Positions 17,494 through 34,603 of a stretch of 64,000 nucleotides of DNA are shown piece after piece. Each line of letters starts with the position of its first letter. Within the stretch, counting starts at the first letter, position 1. Where the stretch lies: contig NZ_CP022098.1 of assembly GCF_002305875.1 (NCBI RefSeq), forward strand, positions 7,874,001 through 7,938,000, written 5' to 3'. This DNA comes from Cystobacter fuscus (GTDB lineage Bacteria > Myxococcota > Myxococcia > Myxococcales > Myxococcaceae). The notes below the pieces were generated by a model, which saw only the letters and a program-made list of their open reading frames with translations, made no database searches and was not told the origin of the DNA. The translations under genes were made by a program, and so were the position numbers.

Positions 17494-17516
17494 GCTGTAA
17501 AACTGTTGAAAGTCAT

Positions 17517-17555
17517 AAAAAAAACCGCCACTCCCGGGGAGAACCGGAGTGGCGG
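17517..17555 (-). terminator. Intrinsic terminator of rpoC
   Basis: A perfect 10-bp stem, CCGCCACTCC (17525-17534) with GGAGTGGCGG (17546-17555), encloses an 11-base loop. On the minus strand it is followed by eight T residues (A-run 17517-17524 on the plus strand). It starts 36 bases after the rpoC stop. This is a textbook Rho-independent terminator ending the secE-rpoC block. Confidence 0.93.
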
Positions 17556-17590
17556 CTTGGAACTTCCCTCAACGTGACGAGGAGCGAGGG

Positions 17591-21808
<4,218 letters not shown>

Positions 21809-21870
21809 GTTGCCTCCGAACTTCTTTGGAGCGCGTGAGCGCTTATTCGTTTCACCCTCCCGCCAGCGCC

Positions 21871-21891
21871 CGCCCGCTCAGGGAGCGGGCG
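21871..21891. other. Perfect 9-bp hairpin in the rpoB-rpoC gap
   Basis: CGCCCGCTC, three-base loop, GAGCGGGCG. It lies in the 104-base spacer between the rpoB stop and the rpoC start. With no T-run it is unlikely to terminate; an RNA processing or stability element is more plausible. Confidence 0.5.
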
Positions 21892-21912
21892 CCGGGGGGA
21901 AGGCACGCTGAA

Positions 21913-26139
<4,227 letters not shown>

Positions 26140-26215
26140 TCAAACTCCGGGGCGAGCAAGCTCGGGCGGGACGAGCTTGGATAACGCGCAGCGGCAGCGG
26201 GAAATTTAGAGATAC

Positions 26216-26256
26216 GGAAAGGGCAAAGCCGGCGCACCCTTTCCGGGCACGCCGGC
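26216..26256 (-). promoter_or_regulatory. Pseudoknot-topology element in the rplL-rpoB gap
   Basis: Two perfect inverted repeats interlock. In transcript order, GCCGGCG (26256-26250) pairs with CGCCGGC (26234-26228), and GGAAAGGG (26244-26237) pairs with CCCTTTCC (26223-26216). Loops of 5, 2 and 4 bases separate the arms. This is the order needed for an H-type pseudoknot, or for two mutually exclusive hairpins. It starts 62 bases after the rplL stop and ends 76 bases before the rpoB ATG. A role in attenuation, RNase III cleavage or beta/beta' autocontrol is inferred. Confidence 0.6.
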
Positions 26257-26318
26257 CTGCTCAACCGGTCAGGAGGCGCCGGGAATTTCCCGAAACCCGA
26301 CGCCTGCCCGAGAACGAA

Positions 26319-26699
26319 CTACTTGATCTCGACAGTGGCACCAGCGGCGACGAGCTGGTCCTTGATCTTCTTGGCGTCGTCCTTGTTGACGCCCTCCTTG
26401 ACGGTCTTGGGAGCGCCCTCGACCAGGTCCTTGGCCTCCTTCAGGCCCAGGCCGGTGATCGCACGGATCTCCTTGATGACGTTGATCTTGTTCGCGCCGG
26501 CGTTGGCCAGCACGACGTTGAACTCCGTCTTCTCCTCGGCGGGAGCGGCGGCGGCGGCGCCACCACCAGCGGGGCCAGCGGCCACGGCCACGGCGGCGGC
26601 GGAAACGCCCCACTTCTCCTCGAGCTTCTTCACGAGCTCGGCGGCCTCCATGACCGTCAGGGAGGAGAGCTGGTCGATGATCGTGTTCAGGTCAGCCAT
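26319..26699 (-). CDS. rplL: 50S ribosomal protein L7/L12
   Basis: 126-residue stalk protein that recruits translation factors to the ribosome. The N-terminal dimerisation domain ([20 protein letters not shown]), an Ala/Gly-rich hinge near residues 35-52 and the C-terminal domain ([33 protein letters not shown]) are all present. It follows rplJ after 91 bases, as in nearly all bacteria, and is followed by rpoB. Confidence 0.99.
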   Translation of the reverse strand: MADLNTIIDQLSSLTVMEAAELVKKLEEKWGVSAAAVAVAAGPAGGGAAAAAPAEEKTEFNVVLANAGANKINVIKEIRAITGLGLKEAKDLVEGAPKTVKEGVNKDDAKKIKDQLVAAGATVEIK

Positions 26700-26790
26700 G
26701 TGAATGTCCTTCTTTCAACTTGTAACGGCCCCTCTTCCTTCCGGAACGAGTGGGACCAGAGGTGTGCGGTGGGTTGGCTACTGGAATCGG

Positions 26791-27312
26791 TTACTTGGGC
26801 TGCTGCTTGTCCACGTTCGCCTGGAGCACGCGGGCCAGCTGGGAGCCAGGGGCCGCGATGGTGCGAACGAGCTTGCCGGCCGGCTGGTTGAGCATGCCGA
26901 GCAGCTGGGCGCGGAGCTCGGGCAGACCGGGCATCTTCGCCAGGGCCTTGACACCCTCGGCGTTGACGCGGCGGCCCTGCACGGACGCGCTGCGGACCTT
27001 GATGGTCTCGAGATCCTTGATGAAGTCCGTGAGGATCTTCGCCGGGGCCACGACATCGTCGTAGCTGATGGCGATGGCCACGGGACCCACGAAGTCCTCG
27101 GCGATGACCTCCACCGGGGTACCCTTCGCGGCGCGCTTGGCCAGCGTGTTCTTCAGGACCTTGTAGTCCACCTTGCCGTCGCGGAACTTCTTGCGCAGCT
27201 TGGTGACCGTCTCCACGTTCAGCTTGGAAAACTCAGCGACGATCGCGGTCTGAGCCCGCGAGAACTTCTCGTTGAGCTCCTTGATGAGTTCTTCCTTCTC
27301 GCTCTTGATCAC
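26791..27312 (-). CDS. rplJ: 50S ribosomal protein L10
   Basis: 173-residue base of the ribosomal stalk; its C-terminal helix binds L7/L12 dimers. The start (IKSEKEELIKELNEKFSRAQ) and the YKVLKNTLAKRA element are typical of L10. It begins with GTG and has GGAGGTG seven bases upstream. The 418-base untranslated region before it holds several hairpins, one directly before the Shine-Dalgarno, which fits the L10 autoregulation known in other bacteria. Confidence 0.98.
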   Translation of the reverse strand: MIKSEKEELIKELNEKFSRAQTAIVAEFSKLNVETVTKLRKKFRDGKVDYKVLKNTLAKRAAKGTPVEVIAEDFVGPVAIAISYDDVVAPAKILTDFIKDLETIKVRSASVQGRRVNAEGVKALAKMPGLPELRAQLLGMLNQPAGKLVRTIAAPGSQLARVLQANVDKQQPK

Positions 27313-27730
27313 TTGGTTTCACCTCCTCACGACGCCCACCCGAGGGTGGGCTGGATTACCTGGGCCACGCAGGGTGGCAGAGCGAGAGGAGCCTCGAGAG
27401 GCACCACACCGCACCTCCAGTCTCGGCAGGGTGGCTCGGGTGAGCCGTTTGAACCCGGTGGACTGCCCGCGCCTCCGACCGGTTGCCCGGTTGCCAACGG
27501 AGAGCACGCGCCCCGCTCCGGATCCCTGCTGTCTGGGACCAGGGATGTCTGAAGCGCGTCGTCTCATCGACGTGGCGCTTCAATTGCAAAAGCCGGGGCG
27601 CTATACCCGCGGCTTCGCAAAACGTCCAGCAAATTGTGATGGGGATGGTCGCGAACCAACGGGGCGGACTTCGTGAACCGAAGCCACACCCCCTCGTCAG
27701 GACTCCGCGACCACCCTAGCCTACCCTTGA
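27313..27730 (-). promoter_or_regulatory. rplJ leader region with hairpins (probable L10 autoregulatory leader)
   Basis: This 418-base gap between rplA and rplJ has no convincing gene. It contains a 7-bp stem GCCCACC/GGTGGGC at 27334-27351, ending a few bases before the rplJ ribosome site. A second stem ATCCCTG/CAGGGAT spans 27522-27546. A third, longer one spans 27551-27581, with GAAGCGC/GCGCTTC outside and CGTC/GACG inside. A candidate promoter lies further upstream. L10 or the L10-(L7/L12)4 complex binds such leaders in other bacteria to repress rplJL; I infer the same here from position, not from a matched consensus. Confidence 0.55.
27600..27628 (-). promoter_or_regulatory. Candidate promoter for rplJL-rpoBC
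   Basis: Minus strand TGGACG (27628-27623), a 17-base spacer, then TATAGC (27605-27600); each hexamer matches 4 of 6 consensus bases. It lies in the most AT-rich part of the rplA-rplJ gap, about 290 bases before rplJ, upstream of all the leader hairpins. Confidence 0.4.
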
Positions 27731-28444
27731 CTACCGGTGACGGGCGAGGATCTCGGTGGTGTCGATCTTGATGCCCGGGCTCATGGTGGCGGAGATGGCC
27801 ACGCCCTTGAGGTAGACGCCCTTGGCGGTGGCCGGCTTGAGCTTCATGACCAGGTCCACCAGGGTGTTGAAGTTCTCCTGGAGCTTCTCCGCGGGGAACG
27901 AGGCCTTGCCGAGCTTGGCGTGGATGATGCCCGCCTTCTCGGCGCGGAACTCCACCTTACCGCCCTTGGCGTCGCGCACGGCCTTGGCCACGTCCATGGT
28001 CACCGTGCCCACCTTGGGGTTGGGCATGAGGCCGCGGGGACCGAGCACCTTACCGAGCCGGCCGACCACGCCCATCATGTCCGGGGTGGCGATGACGGTG
28101 TCGAAATCGAGGAAGCCGCCCTCGATGCGCTTGGCGAGGTCGTCGCCGCCCACCACGTCGGCACCCGCGGTCTCCGCGTCGGTGGCGCGCTCGCCCTTGG
28201 CGAACACGGCCACGCGCACGGTGGCGCCCGTGCCGTGGGGAAGGACCACGGCGCCACGGACCATCTGATCCGCGTGCTTCGGGTCCACGCCCAGGTTGAG
28301 CGCGACCTCGACGGTCTGATCGAACTTGGTGCCGCGGAGGGTGGTGGTCTCCTTCAGGGCCTGGAAGCCCTCGGCGATGTTGTAACGCTTGTTGCGGTCC
28401 ACCTTCTCGGCGGCAGCGCGGAACTTCTTACCGGACTGAGGCAT
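27731..28444 (-). CDS. rplA: 50S ribosomal protein L1
   Basis: 237-residue L1, the mobile stalk at the E site and, in other bacteria, translational repressor of its own rplK-rplA mRNA. Family marks: [14 protein letters not shown] near the start, [20 protein letters not shown], and the signature [15 protein letters not shown] near residue 140. It follows rplK after 42 bases. Length is typical. Confidence 0.99.
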   Translation of the reverse strand: MPQSGKKFRAAAEKVDRNKRYNIAEGFQALKETTTLRGTKFDQTVEVALNLGVDPKHADQMVRGAVVLPHGTGATVRVAVFAKGERATDAETAGADVVGGDDLAKRIEGGFLDFDTVIATPDMMGVVGRLGKVLGPRGLMPNPKVGTVTMDVAKAVRDAKGGKVEFRAEKAGIIHAKLGKASFPAEKLQENFNTLVDLVMKLKPATAKGVYLKGVAISATMSPGIKIDTTEILARHR

Positions 28445-28486
28445 GGGGAAAATCCTCTTGATTCAAAAGGGTGAAGGTGGAGGGGA

Positions 28487-28930
28487 CTAGACGATCTCGA
28501 TGCCCATGGAGCGCGCGGTGCCGGCGATGGTGCGCTGGCAGGCCTCCAGAGAACCGGCCGTGGTGTCCTCGAGCTTCTTCTTGGCGATCTCCTCCAGTTG
28601 CTTCTGGGTGATCTGCCCCACCTTCTCCTTGCCCGGCTTCTTGGCGCCCGAGCCCTTCTTCTTCTCGGTGTGCAGGCCCGCCGCCTTCTTGATGAGCACG
28701 GCCGCCGGAGGCGTCTTCAGGATGAAGGTGAAGGAGCGGTCCTGATACACGGTGATGATGACCGGGATGATCAGACCTTCCTTGGCCTCCGCCTGCGTCT
28801 TGGCGTTGAACTGCTTGCAGAACTCCATGATGTTCACGCCCTGCTGACCGAGCGCGGGGCCGATCGGCGGAGCGGGGTTCGCCTTGCCGGCGGGAATCTG
28901 CAGCTTGACCTGTCCTGTGACCTTCTTCAT
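28487..28930 (-). CDS. rplK: 50S ribosomal protein L11
   Basis: 147-residue L11 of the GTPase-associated centre, target of thiostrepton-type drugs. The proline-rich N-terminal domain ([20 protein letters not shown]) and the RNA-binding C-terminal domain are complete, ending in [11 protein letters not shown]. There is a small insertion, [16 protein letters not shown], near residue 95. The ATG before [10 protein letters not shown] is preferred; the open frame upstream runs through GC-rich hairpin sequence and has no family similarity. Confidence 0.98.
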   Translation of the reverse strand: MKKVTGQVKLQIPAGKANPAPPIGPALGQQGVNIMEFCKQFNAKTQAEAKEGLIIPVIITVYQDRSFTFILKTPPAAVLIKKAAGLHTEKKKGSGAKKPGKEKVGQITQKQLEEIAKKKLEDTTAGSLEACQRTIAGTARSMGIEIV

Positions 28931-28966
28931 CGGCTGACGACTGCCTTTCGAATGGGTGGTTGTCGC

Positions 28967-29008
28967 GGCCCGCTTGACAGGCGGGCCTCCCACCCCGGGG
29001 ATCCCCGG
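28967..29008. other. Two hairpins in the nusG-rplK gap
   Basis: GGCCCGC (28967-28973) pairs with GCGGGCC (28981-28987) across a 7-base loop, and CCGGGG (28995-29000) pairs with CCCCGG (29003-29008). They occupy the 105-base leader before rplK, the place where L1 binds to repress rplKA in other bacteria. I could not match a defined L1 site, so the role is unproven. Confidence 0.45.
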
Positions 29009-29035
29009 TGCGTGAGCGACCGGGGAAGACTGCGA

Positions 29036-29578
29036 CTAACCGGTGGTCTTCTCCACCTGCATGAAATCCAGCTCCACCGGCGTGGCACGGCCGAAGATGC
29101 TGACCAGCACCTTCACGCGGCCCTTCTCGGCGTTGACCTCTTCCACGGTGCCATTGAAGTTGGCGAAGGGGCCGTCGATGACGCGCACGGTGTCGCCATC
29201 GGAGAACTGCATCTTGGGCTTGGGCTTGAGCGTGCCCTCGGAGATCTGCGAGGTGAGCCGGGCCACCTCGGCATCCGAGATGGGGGTGGGCTGCTCGTTC
29301 TGCGCCGCGCCGGGGAAGCCCGTGATCTTCGGGGTGTTCTTCACCAGGTGCCAGGAGCGATCATTGAGCTCCATCTGCACGAAGATGTAGCCCGGGAAGA
29401 ACTTGCGCCGCGAGGTCTTCTTCTCGCCCTTCACCATCTCGACGACCTGCTCCATGGGGATCAGGATCTCGCCGAACAGCTCCTGCAGGTTCTCGAGACG
29501 GATGCGCTCCTCCAGGCTCTTCTTCGCCTGGTTCTCGAAGTTGGAGTAGGTGTGGACCACGTACCATTTCATCGCCAT
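29036..29578 (-). CDS. nusG: Transcription termination/antitermination factor NusG
   Basis: 180-residue NusG. The NGN domain starts [20 protein letters not shown] and includes [14 protein letters not shown]; the C-terminal KOW domain contains [20 protein letters not shown]. It binds RNA polymerase and couples it to Rho or ribosomes. Its ATG overlaps the secE stop (TAATG), indicating translational coupling; an internal ATG six bases later is the only alternative. secE-nusG-rplK order is conserved in most bacteria. Confidence 0.98.
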   Translation of the reverse strand: MAMKWYVVHTYSNFENQAKKSLEERIRLENLQELFGEILIPMEQVVEMVKGEKKTSRRKFFPGYIFVQMELNDRSWHLVKNTPKITGFPGAAQNEQPTPISDAEVARLTSQISEGTLKPKPKMQFSDGDTVRVIDGPFANFNGTVEEVNAEKGRVKVLVSIFGRATPVELDFMQVEKTTG

Positions 29579-30021
29579 TACAACTTCCCCCAGATGGCAG
29601 GAATCCACTCGACCATGAGGTTGTAGGCGAGGGTGTCGATGCCGAAGAGGAGGATCGCCGCGACGATCGACGCGACGATGACGGCCATGGTCGACGCCTT
29701 GGTCTCCTCCCAGGACGGCCAGGTCACCTTCATCAACTCCGAGGCGACCTCCAGCGAGAGCACGTGCGTCTTGGGGTGCACGTAGGCCCCCACCACGAGC
29801 CCCGCGGCGATCACGAAGCCCAGGAGCGTCGAGACCGTCCAGTCGAGACCGTCGACGATGACGGGATCGCTCCACCCCACGCGCGCCCAGATGAGGCCGC
29901 AGACGTGCTCCAGGAAGAACGCGAAGATGAGACCCGCGATGAGGAAGAAAATGACCACGAGCCGCTTCGGATCCATTCCCGAACGGTTGGCCTGCTGGCT
30001 GGCCTCTGATGCCGCTGCCAT
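29578..30021 (-). CDS. secE: Protein translocase subunit SecE
   Basis: 147-residue SecE, the essential clamp of the SecYEG channel. Hydrophobic helices lie near residues 22-42 and 55-75. The conserved cytoplasmic amphipathic region reads [18 protein letters not shown], and a final membrane helix follows ([20 protein letters not shown]). This three-helix form resembles E. coli SecE rather than the short single-helix type. GAGGAATC precedes the chosen ATG. Located between tRNA-Trp and nusG. Confidence 0.96.
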   Translation of the reverse strand: MAAASEASQQANRSGMDPKRLVVIFFLIAGLIFAFFLEHVCGLIWARVGWSDPVIVDGLDWTVSTLLGFVIAAGLVVGAYVHPKTHVLSLEVASELMKVTWPSWEETKASTMAVIVASIVAAILLFGIDTLAYNLMVEWIPAIWGKL

Positions 30022-30061
30022 GATTCCTCGCTGACTGAGTGCGACTGGATACCGGAAAACA

Positions 30062-30097
30062 CAGGAACCCCCGGTACGTGGGTACCGAGGGTCCCTG
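30062..30097 (-). other. Long hairpin between tRNA-Trp and secE
   Basis: A 36-base element can pair over 16 positions with two mismatches, closing on a 4-base GTGG loop (inner stem CGGTAC/GTACCG, outer CAGG/CCTG). On the minus strand it follows the tRNA-Trp 3' end by 12 bases and is followed by TGTTTTC. It could partly terminate transcription after the tRNA or guide its 3' processing. Confidence 0.5.
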
Positions 30098-30109
30098 CAA
30101 CTAAACAAC

Positions 30110-30185
30110 TGGCAGGCCAGGAGGGATTCGAACCCCCAACACGCGGATTTGGAGACCGCTGCTCTACCGTTGGAGCTACTGGCCT
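30110..30185 (-). tRNA. tRNA-Trp (CCA)
   Basis: 76 bases including an encoded CCA end. Acceptor arms AGGCCAG and CTGGCCT pair fully, discriminator G. Anticodon loop CTCCAAA gives anticodon CCA (Trp). The T arm has GGTTCGAATCC. It sits between rpmG and secE, a common bacterial arrangement. Confidence 0.97.
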
Positions 30186-30212
30186 AAAGAACACCCGACC
30201 AAAACAACCGAC

Positions 30213-30377
30213 CTAGACCTTACCTTCCTTATGGACGGTATGCTTGCGCTCGCGGGGGCAGTACTTGCTCAGCTCGAGCTTGTCCTGGCTCTTCCGCTTG
30301 TTCTTGGTCGTGAAGTAATTCCGCTCCTTGCAGGTCGTGCACTCGAGCGAAATGATGCTGCGGTTACCCTTGGGCAT
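30213..30377 (-). CDS. rpmG: 50S ribosomal protein L33
   Basis: A 54-residue gene, short enough to be missed by length filters. It reads [20 protein letters not shown] and continues [20 protein letters not shown], then [14 protein letters not shown], clearly L33. The first zinc pair (CTTC) is intact, but the second motif is YCPRER with a single cysteine, so zinc ligation is incomplete or uses another residue. The gene lies between tuf and tRNA-Trp on the same strand; the tuf-rpmG-trnW-secE order is widespread. Confidence 0.95.
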   Translation of the reverse strand: MPKGNRSIISLECTTCKERNYFTTKNKRKSQDKLELSKYCPRERKHTVHKEGKV

Positions 30378-30397
30378 GGCTTGGACTCGATAAGCAC

Positions 30398-30466
30398 GAG
30401 GGGAAGGCTGCGCGAACAGCTTCCCCTCGGGGTTGACTCACTGGAGAGGCGGGCGGAAAGCCCGCC
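30398..30466 (-). other. Two strong hairpins between tuf and rpmG
   Basis: GGCGGGC/GCCCGCC (30448-30466) lies directly after the tuf stop. GAGGGGAAG/CTTCCCCTC (30398-30428), with an inner CTG/CAG stem and a one-base bulge, lies just before the rpmG ATG. There is no T-run, so processing or stabilisation of the abundant tuf message is more likely than termination. Confidence 0.5.
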
Positions 30467-30472
30467 AGCCAA

Positions 30473-31663
<1,191 letters not shown>

Positions 31664-31679
31664 AACGCACCTCGAAAAA

Positions 31680-31755
31680 TGGAGCCCTGAACCAGGATTG
31701 AACTGGTGACCTCATCCTTACCAAGGATGCGCTCTGCCAACTGAGCTATCAGGGC
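31680..31755 (-). tRNA. tRNA-Thr (GGT)
   Basis: 76 bases with encoded CCA. Acceptor GCCCTGA pairs with TCAGGGC, discriminator T. Anticodon loop TTGGTAA gives GGT (Thr). T arm GGTTCAATCC variant is normal. Last tRNA before tuf. Confidence 0.97.
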
Positions 31756-31777
31756 TTGTATTTGCGACTGCAACAAC

Positions 31778-31854
<77 letters not shown>

Positions 31855-31862
31855 ATTCTGAG

Positions 31863-31945
31863 TGGAGGGGGTTGGATTCGAACCAACGAAGGCGTGAACC
31901 GGCAGATTTACAGTCTGCTCCCTTTGGCCGCTTGGGTACCCCTCC
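31863..31945 (-). tRNA. tRNA-Tyr (GTA)
   Basis: 83 bases, type II with a long variable arm. Acceptor GGAGGGG pairs with CCCCTCC, discriminator A; CCA is not encoded. Anticodon loop CTGTAAA gives GTA (Tyr). It is 9 bases from tRNA-Gly, so the two are surely processed from one transcript. Confidence 0.97.
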
Positions 31946-32032
31946 GTACCGCTCTTCAACTACCGCAGAACCACCGTTTCTTCCTACTGCTTTCTTCTGC
32001 TTCCGGGCCCTCACCCGCGGCCCCTCATCCCT

Positions 32033-32105
32033 GGCCGGCGGCGGGATTTGAACCCGCGACCTACTGATTACAAATCAGTTGCTCTACCGACTGAGCTACA
32101 CCGGC
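32033..32105 (-). tRNA. tRNA-Thr (TGT)
   Basis: 73 bases, CCA not encoded. Acceptor GCCGGTG pairs with CGCCGGC (one G-T pair). Anticodon stem ACTGA/TCAGT encloses TTTGTAA, anticodon TGT (Thr). The discriminator base reads C, where A or T is usual for bacterial threonine tRNAs. First gene after the promoter. Confidence 0.95.
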
Positions 32106-32185
32106 ATGCGGCACTGCCCGGCTGCTTCCCCGACCCGCCCGTCCATTCGCCGGGGAGCCACCTGCCGTCCCCGTCGAGGGGCGCC

Positions 32186-32214
32186 CTTGTAGAGGCCCCC
32201 GCCATCCAAGTCAA
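32186..32214 (-). promoter_or_regulatory. Promoter of the tRNA-tuf operon
   Basis: Minus strand TTGACT (32214-32209), exactly 17 bases, then TACAAG (32191-32186). The -35 matches 5 of 6 and the -10 matches 4 of 6. The predicted start falls near 32179, about 75 bases before tRNA-Thr(TGT). It lies between rlmB and the tRNA cluster. Confidence 0.7.
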
Positions 32215-32233
32215 GCAGTTTGCGCCGGGGAGT

Positions 32234-33055
32234 TTACTTCGTGGCACCCGGGCGCGCGCTGCCCCGCTGGCGGGCGGCCTCGTATAGCAGAATCGCCGCC
32301 GAAACCGACGCATTCAGCGAGCCCACCTGGCCCAGCATCGGAATCTGCAGGCGGAAGTCGCAGTGCTCGAGGACGCCGGGGCGAACCCCCGCCCCCTCGG
32401 CCCCCACCACGACCGCCAAGGGCCCATCCAGCCGCGCGCTCCACAAGGGGATCTTCGAGTGGGGGTCGGCCGCGGCGATCCACACGCCCGCTTCCTTCAA
32501 CTCCTCCAGGGTCCGCGACAGGTTGACCACCCGCGCGATGGGGCAGTGCTCCACCGCCCCCGCGGAGGCCTTGGCCACCACGCCCGTCACGGGAACCGCC
32601 CGGTCCTTCGCGATGACCACCCCATGCGCCCCCAACGCATGCGCCGAGCGGATGATGGCCCCGAAGTTGTGCGGATCCTGGATGCCGTCCAGCACCACCC
32701 ACAGGGCCGGCCGCTCGCTCCGGGCGGCTGACTCGAGCAACTCGGAGAACTCCGCGTACTCGAACCCCCGGAGCTCGGCCACCACGCCCTGGTGCACGCC
32801 GCCCTCGGCCATCGCCGCCAGGCGCTCGCGTGGCACCCGCTCCACCCGGATCCCCGCCTCCCGGGCGCGGCTGAGTATCTCCGCCGCGGCCTTCGCCGCC
32901 AGCTGTCCCTCGGTGATGAAGAGCCGCTCCACCCTCTGGGCATGGGCACGGAGCGACTCGAGGACCGGATTCACTCCGTAGACGTGGCGCTGCTCGGCGC
33001 GCTCGCGCTCCGTGCCCCGCTCACTGCCCCTCGACGACGGACGCTGGCGCACCAC
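32234..33055 (-). CDS. rlmB: 23S rRNA 2'-O-methyltransferase RlmB (TrmH/SpoU family)
   Basis: 273-residue SpoU-family methyltransferase with the trefoil knot. N-terminal substrate-binding part HVYGVNPVLESLRAHAQRVE; catalytic motifs WVVLDGIQDPHNFGAIIRSA near residue 120, VVVGAEGAGVRP near 215 and LNASVSAAILLYE near 250. This matches RlmB, which methylates G2251 of 23S rRNA in E. coli. It starts with GTG three bases after the stop of the upstream exported protein gene. Other family members methylate tRNA or other 23S sites; the interdomain length favours RlmB. Confidence 0.88.
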   Translation of the reverse strand: MVRQRPSSRGSERGTERERAEQRHVYGVNPVLESLRAHAQRVERLFITEGQLAAKAAAEILSRAREAGIRVERVPRERLAAMAEGGVHQGVVAELRGFEYAEFSELLESAARSERPALWVVLDGIQDPHNFGAIIRSAHALGAHGVVIAKDRAVPVTGVVAKASAGAVEHCPIARVVNLSRTLEELKEAGVWIAAADPHSKIPLWSARLDGPLAVVVGAEGAGVRPGVLEHCDFRLQIPMLGQVGSLNASVSAAILLYEAARQRGSARPGATK

Positions 33056-33058
33056 GGG

Positions 33059-33508
33059 CTAGAGAACCTCGACGGGCACGGAGAACGTCTTCTTCTGCCG
33101 GGCACACAACTGCTCCGTGCAGATGAAGAAGGTGAGCTTCGCCTCCACCGTGCCCTTGCCGACAGCCGTCGCCGTGAACGGCACCTCGAAGCGGGGATCC
33201 ACGAAGGCCTGTCCCTCGACCTTCTTCGCCACCGAGTCCTTCAACGCGAGCGTCTTCTGGGTGAAGGAGAGTTGCGCCCCCTCGAGCTCCAGCTTCAGCG
33301 GCGCCTCGTCGGACACATGCGCGCCCGGCTTGCTCTTGATGGCCAGCACGAACGTGCCCTGCCCACCCGTCTTGAGCTGCGTGGACGAGCCCGCGGTGCT
33401 CACCTCGTAGAGCGTGGCGGGATCCACGGGGGCTTCGGCGTGGCCCTGGGTGCAGGCGAGGGCCACCACCGCGGCGGCCAGGGTGCTGAGGGGTCGGATG
33501 TGCGGCAT
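33059..33508 (-). CDS. Exported DsbD N-domain-like protein
   Basis: 149 residues. N-terminal signal peptide (PHIRPLSTLAAAVVALAC) possibly of lipoprotein type, with a poor lipobox. The mature part is beta-rich and ends in a FFICTEQLCARQKKTFSVPV element. A CxxxxC pair before the last strand is typical of the immunoglobulin-like DsbD alpha domain and its stand-alone relatives. It may shuttle electrons in the periplasm, but no DsbD membrane part is nearby. It is upstream of rlmB by 3 bases. Confidence 0.65.
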   Translation of the reverse strand: MPHIRPLSTLAAAVVALACTQGHAEAPVDPATLYEVSTAGSSTQLKTGGQGTFVLAIKSKPGAHVSDEAPLKLELEGAQLSFTQKTLALKDSVAKKVEGQAFVDPRFEVPFTATAVGKGTVEAKLTFFICTEQLCARQKKTFSVPVEVL

Positions 33509-33582
33509 GGCGTGGTCTCCTGGGCTGTCCAGCGCCGCCCCTATATCACCCACCCTCCCCCGCTCGCAGGCCTCTTTATGGT

Positions 33583-34536
33583 TCAACCCTCGGCCTTGGA
33601 TGCCCGCTTGCGCCGCGGCACGGCCGTCGACCGCGCCTCGGAGGACTCCACCCCGGAGTTCCCCGCCGCCAGTTGCTCGGCGCGCTCGATGATGATGCGG
33701 GCCAGGTCCTGCCCCGTGGCCGACTCCATCTCCGCGAGGGCTGGCGAGCTGTTGACCTCGAACACCTTGGGGGGGCCCTCTGGCACGTCGAGCAGATCCA
33801 CCGCCGCGACCTCCAGCCCCACCAGCATGGCCGTCCGCTCCGCCGCCACCCGCTGGGACTCGGTCAATTGCAGCGCCTCCAGCCGCGCGCCCCGGTTGAG
33901 CGTGTAGGAAAGCCGCCCCACCCGTGGCCGGCGCCGTACCGCCGCCACCGCCCGCCCCCCGACCACCAGCACCCGCACGTCCTTGCCCGAGTGCTGCACG
34001 TACTGCTGGACGATGAGGTTGTGTCCCAGGCCCAGGATGGCCTCGAGCGCGGCTTCCAGGGACTGGAGGCTCTCGCACACCATCACCCCGCGCTTCTCCT
34101 GGCCCTGCAGCAGCTTCACCAGGACCGGCACGCCCCCCACCAGCCCCACCATGGCCTTCAGGTCCGCCGCGTCCCGCGCCATCACCGTCGCCGGGATGTC
34201 GATGCCATTGGCCGACAGCAACTGCAGCGAGCGCATCTTGTTGCGCGACTCGGAGATGGCGCGCGCCGTGTTCACCAGCGGAACCCCGCCCATCGCGAAC
34301 TGGTTCACCACCGCCAGGCCGTAGTTGTTGATGGACTGCGCGATGCGCGGAATGACCACGTCGCAGGGCGACAGCTTGCGGCGCCGGTAGTACAGGTTGG
34401 CGCGCCGCCCATCCAGGTGCATCTCCACCCGCACCGGGTTGAGCACACGCACCTGATGCCCTCTCGCGCGTCCGGCCTCGACCAGACGCTTGGTGGATGA
34501 AATGGAGGCGGAGCGCGAGAGGAGGGTGATCTTCAT
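33583..34536 (-). CDS. RimK-like ATP-grasp ligase
   Basis: 317 residues. The start MKITLLSRSASISSTKRLVE is the RimK N-terminal motif, followed by the ATP-grasp fold: VNTARAISESRNKMRSLQLL, VPVLVKLLQGQEKRGVMV, and metal-binding region KVFEVNSSPALAEMESATG near residue 270. RimK adds glutamates to the end of ribosomal protein S6 and related proteins make poly-glutamate or other C-N ligations. The last about 35 residues form a basic/Ser tail (PRRKRASKAEG) not usual for RimK. Substrate uncertain. Confidence 0.88.
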   Translation of the reverse strand: MKITLLSRSASISSTKRLVEAGRARGHQVRVLNPVRVEMHLDGRRANLYYRRRKLSPCDVVIPRIAQSINNYGLAVVNQFAMGGVPLVNTARAISESRNKMRSLQLLSANGIDIPATVMARDAADLKAMVGLVGGVPVLVKLLQGQEKRGVMVCESLQSLEAALEAILGLGHNLIVQQYVQHSGKDVRVLVVGGRAVAAVRRRPRVGRLSYTLNRGARLEALQLTESQRVAAERTAMLVGLEVAAVDLLDVPEGPPKVFEVNSSPALAEMESATGQDLARIIIERAEQLAAGNSGVESSEARSTAVPRRKRASKAEG

Positions 34537-34603
34537 GGGGGCCGGGCCGGAGGCGGCGCAGACATAGCCCCGCCCCCTCACCACGTAAAGCCACCCCTGG
34601 GAA

